This document shows positions 32,162 through 33,498 of a DNA stretch of 33,498 nt, one piece after another. Each line of letters opens with the position of its first letter. Position 1 is the stretch's first letter. Made by a program: the position numbers and the translations under genes. The stretch lies in contig OMXT01000094.1 of assembly GCA_900315125.1 (NCBI GenBank), positions 1-33,498 on the forward strand. The letters are read 5' to 3'. The stretch is from an uncultured Eubacteriales bacterium. GTDB lineage: Bacteria; Bacillota; Clostridia; Peptostreptococcales; Anaerovoracaceae. The notes beneath the pieces are model-generated. The model had not been told where the DNA came from and did not search any database. It saw only the letters and a program-made list of their open reading frames with translations.

Positions 32162-32325
32162 CTATCTATCCGCGCCGAATGGATCACTGTCAGGATCACT
32201 GTTCCAGATATATTCCATCTTCGCCGCAATTCCTCTCTGTTTTTTTTAGCCGTAATACTTCTTCCATAAATGTTTCCATACTCTGCAGATTCTGATTTGC
32301 CGCATCATGCCAGGCGACATTAAGT
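32162..32325 (-). pseudogene. Small gene broken at an A8 homopolymer
   Basis: A frame reading LLNVAWHDAANQN, then METFMEEVLRLKK (ATG at 32279) meets a run of eight A residues (complement of T8 near 32240-32247). In the present frame it stops at 32196. With seven A residues it would continue as KQRGIAAKMEYIW and end at 32162. Either a decayed gene, a slippage-controlled one or a sequencing error. Family not recognised. Confidence 0.35.
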
Positions 32326-32441
32326 AACGTAAATCAGAAAGTATAAGCAATTATTAATAGTATATTACCCCTCGCACTGAAACAAGCACAATGACGGACC
32401 CGAAAGTCCGTCTGCATACGATCATCGATCATCCTATTCTT

Positions 32442-32651
32442 TTATTCCCAGACAAGTTTCAGCTTCTTCCCCTGAGATGCACAGTCCGACAGGAAAATAT
32501 TGATCAGCGTCTGATAAGGAATACCTGTTTCTTCTGCCTCATTCTTGAAGTACTCGATCGTATCCTCATCGATGTTGATCGTTATCTGTTTTTTCAAATG
32601 CTTCGCATACGGGTTCTTCTTAGCACCCGAAAAATCGTATTCCGTTCTCAT
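32442..32651 (-). CDS. brnA: BrnA-like antitoxin (orphan)
   Basis: The 69-residue protein matches BrnA antitoxins: MRTEYDFSGAKKNPYAKHLK at the N-terminus, then a ribbon-helix-helix-like part (QITINIDEDTIEYFKNEAEE, followed by TGIPYQTLINIFL). BrnA normally binds and neutralises the BrnT ribonuclease and represses the operon. The ATG at 32651 follows GAGGAGGA. The brnT gene that should lie immediately upstream is present only as a broken N-terminal fragment, so this is an orphan antitoxin. It may still repress its own or other brn promoters. Confidence 0.85.
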   Translation of the reverse strand: MRTEYDFSGAKKNPYAKHLKKQITINIDEDTIEYFKNEAEETGIPYQTLINIFLSDCASQGKKLKLVWE

Positions 32652-32736
32652 TCTGGCTCCTCCTCAAAAGAAACATTATGCTTCTTCTTATTGATTCGAT
32701 CTTATTCTCATCCCATTCAAATGAAATCTTATCTAT
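32648..32736 (-). pseudogene. Remnant of brnT toxin gene
   Basis: Upstream of brnA on the same strand, one frame reads DKISFEWDENKIES and the next reads NKKKHNVSFEEEPE before TGA. Joined by a one-base shift they reproduce the BrnT N-terminal signature (FEWDxxK, NxxKHxVSFEE). The expected start codon is ATA (32736-32734) instead of ATG, and the remaining two-thirds of the toxin are missing. Its codons for Glu-Glu-Glu now serve as the RBS of brnA. Confidence 0.65.
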
Positions 32737-33020
32737 ACTTATATTATAATTATATCGTAATTGCCTTCAAGAAAAAATCATTTCAGCGAACGAATTCAAC
32801 TTGCCGAGATAACGTTTCTCGATCCGCATGATCGCAACCAACTCAATTTCTTCGCGCTTAGTGCTCTTTCTCACGCTCATTTCTCAGATATATGGTCGTT
32901 CTCTTTACGTTCAAGACGCACAGGAAACGTACCGCGTAGAAATTCCGGAAAACTGCTTTATTTTTTATCCCGGGTGGTATATACTATACAACAAAGCCCT
33001 GACCGGGCCGCGTACAACAC
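32737..33020. other. AT-rich decayed region before tmRNA
   Basis: No gene can be supported. A 37-codon minus-strand frame (32880 to 32767, beginning MSVRKSTKREEIELV) has coding-like composition but no clear RBS and may be a remnant. The tmRNA promoter lies at the right end. Confidence 0.4.
32957..32985 (+). promoter_or_regulatory. Probable tmRNA promoter
   Basis: TATACT (32980-32985) with TTTATT 17 bases upstream (32957-32962) stands about 35 bases before the mature 5' end, leaving room for a short leader removed by RNase P. Confidence 0.45.
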
Positions 33021-33389
33021 GGGGGTGTAAAGGTTTCGACGGGGGTATAGAAGCAGCATAAGCGAGCCGTAGTCGCCAAGTCTACGTTAAAAGTGGCCGT
33101 TTAAATATAAACGCTAAAAAGAATAATAATTTCGCACCTATGGCACTGGCTGCATAAGCAGTCTGCCGTGCGTATCAGCTCCGGTTTACCTGTAGGCCGG
33201 TGATCTGGTATCGATCATACAGGAAAACTCTGCAGCCTTTCCCGGAGCTGCAGGGGACCAACGGGATAGCAGATCCGCAAGCCTGCTGATGGGCGTCCGG
33301 ACGAGCGAAACGTAAATCACCAGCTGCGCTCGGAGAAGTTGCCGTGGAAATGCTTTCGGACAGGAGTTCGACTCTCCTCATCTCCACCA
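33021..33389 (+). ncRNA. ssrA: Transfer-messenger RNA (tmRNA)
   Basis: The 5' end GGGGGTGTAAAGGTTTCGAC and the 3' end with T-arm GGAGTTCGACTC and CATCTCCACCA form the tRNA-like domain; seven acceptor pairs form between 33021-33027 and 33379-33385, with two G-U pairs, and CCA is encoded (33387-33389). The internal reading frame gives the tag AKKNNNFAPMALAA, ending in TAA, with the ALAA proteolysis signal. tmRNA rescues ribosomes stalled on broken messages and tags the products for degradation. The length of 369 bases is normal. smpB is not in the window. Confidence 0.95.
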
Positions 33390-33439
33390 TTTTTGGGGGT
33401 TCAGAGGCAAGACTCTGGACCTTTTACATTGCAACGAAT

Positions 33440-33471
33440 TCCGCTGATTTCAATGGCCAGCGGATTTTTTT
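33440..33471 (+). terminator. tmRNA terminator
   Basis: TCCGCTG (33440-33446) pairs with CAGCGGA (33458-33464) and is followed by seven T residues (33465-33471). Confidence 0.85.
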
Positions 33472-33498
33472 GTGCCTTTTTTCAGACGCATACAAACC

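Noticed and set aside
1-33498. CRISPR array, rRNA, ordinary tRNA or complete insertion sequence
   Set aside because: No regularly spaced repeats, no tRNA cloverleaf other than the tmRNA domain, no rRNA segments and no transposase motif were seen.

Overview
The window looks like a chromosomal segment from an anaerobic Firmicute of the class Clostridia. The gene complement is typical of gut or anaerobic-digester Clostridia: M29 aminopeptidase, iron-sulfur flavoprotein, short-type ThiC, D-lactate-type dehydrogenase, Hbd-like dehydrogenase, phasin plus UbiB, ECF sigma with a Sigma_reg-type anti-sigma, CPBP protease and AAA/DUF4143 ATPases. Shine-Dalgarno sites are strong AGGAGG types, promoters are TTGACA/TATAAT-like, and no cytochromes or aerobic respiratory genes are present. 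Family and genus cannot be fixed from sequence alone.

Layout. 1-1.9 kb: M29 aminopeptidase and a convergent iron-sulfur flavoprotein, separated by a 16-bp-stem terminator. 2.1-6.1 kb: an unusual four-gene run that alternates a C_GCAxxG_C_C redox domain with an APH-fold phosphotransferase, twice; the first redox domain is fused to the C-terminus of a cysteine synthase. It ends at a terminator, followed by thiC (TTG start, no visible TPP riboswitch). 7.6-9.5 kb (minus): a 2-hydroxyacid dehydrogenase with no canonical start codon, downstream of a 3-hydroxyacyl-CoA dehydrogenase. 9.7-12.8 kb (minus): an enolase-superfamily dehydratase, an AAA/PD-(D/E)XK protein, and a truncated flavodoxin. 12.9-14.9 kb (minus): cysK, a shikimate-kinase-like gene and beta-carbonic anhydrase in one operon.

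15.2-18.8 kb is the most striking locus. It is a two-gene nitrogenase-like system in which a NifH-type iron protein is fused in one 753-residue chain to a NifD-like subunit, followed by an overlapping NifK-like gene. It is transcribed from a good promoter divergent from cysK. No NifB, NifE or NifN is present, so it is unlikely to be a classical nitrogenase. The adjacency to cysK suggests, by inference only, a sulfur-compound reductase.

18.8-20.4 kb (minus): pyridoxal kinase followed by an overlapping MntA/HepT toxin-antitoxin pair. 20.6-23.5 kb: a 53-residue ORF, a CPBP protease, and a two-gene cassette (ElaA-like acetyltransferase, AAA/DUF4143 ATPase) bracketed by two 38-bp copies of an imperfect dyad. 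23.7-26.1 kb: dgkA, phasin and ubiB. 26.2-28.2 kb (minus): an alkylation-repair cluster (AlkA-like glycosylase, Ogt, QueG-like Fe-S protein). 28.4-31.9 kb (minus): an ECF sigma/anti-sigma pair flanked by two lipoproteins. 31.9-32.9 kb is AT-rich and decayed: frameshifted small genes and an orphan BrnA antitoxin whose brnT partner survives only as a broken fragment. The window ends with a complete tmRNA gene and its terminator.

The functional theme is sulfur and redox metabolism (two cysteine synthases, C_GCAxxG_C_C proteins, nitrogenase-like reductase, flavoproteins), interspersed with toxin-antitoxin and mobile-type ATPase genes.
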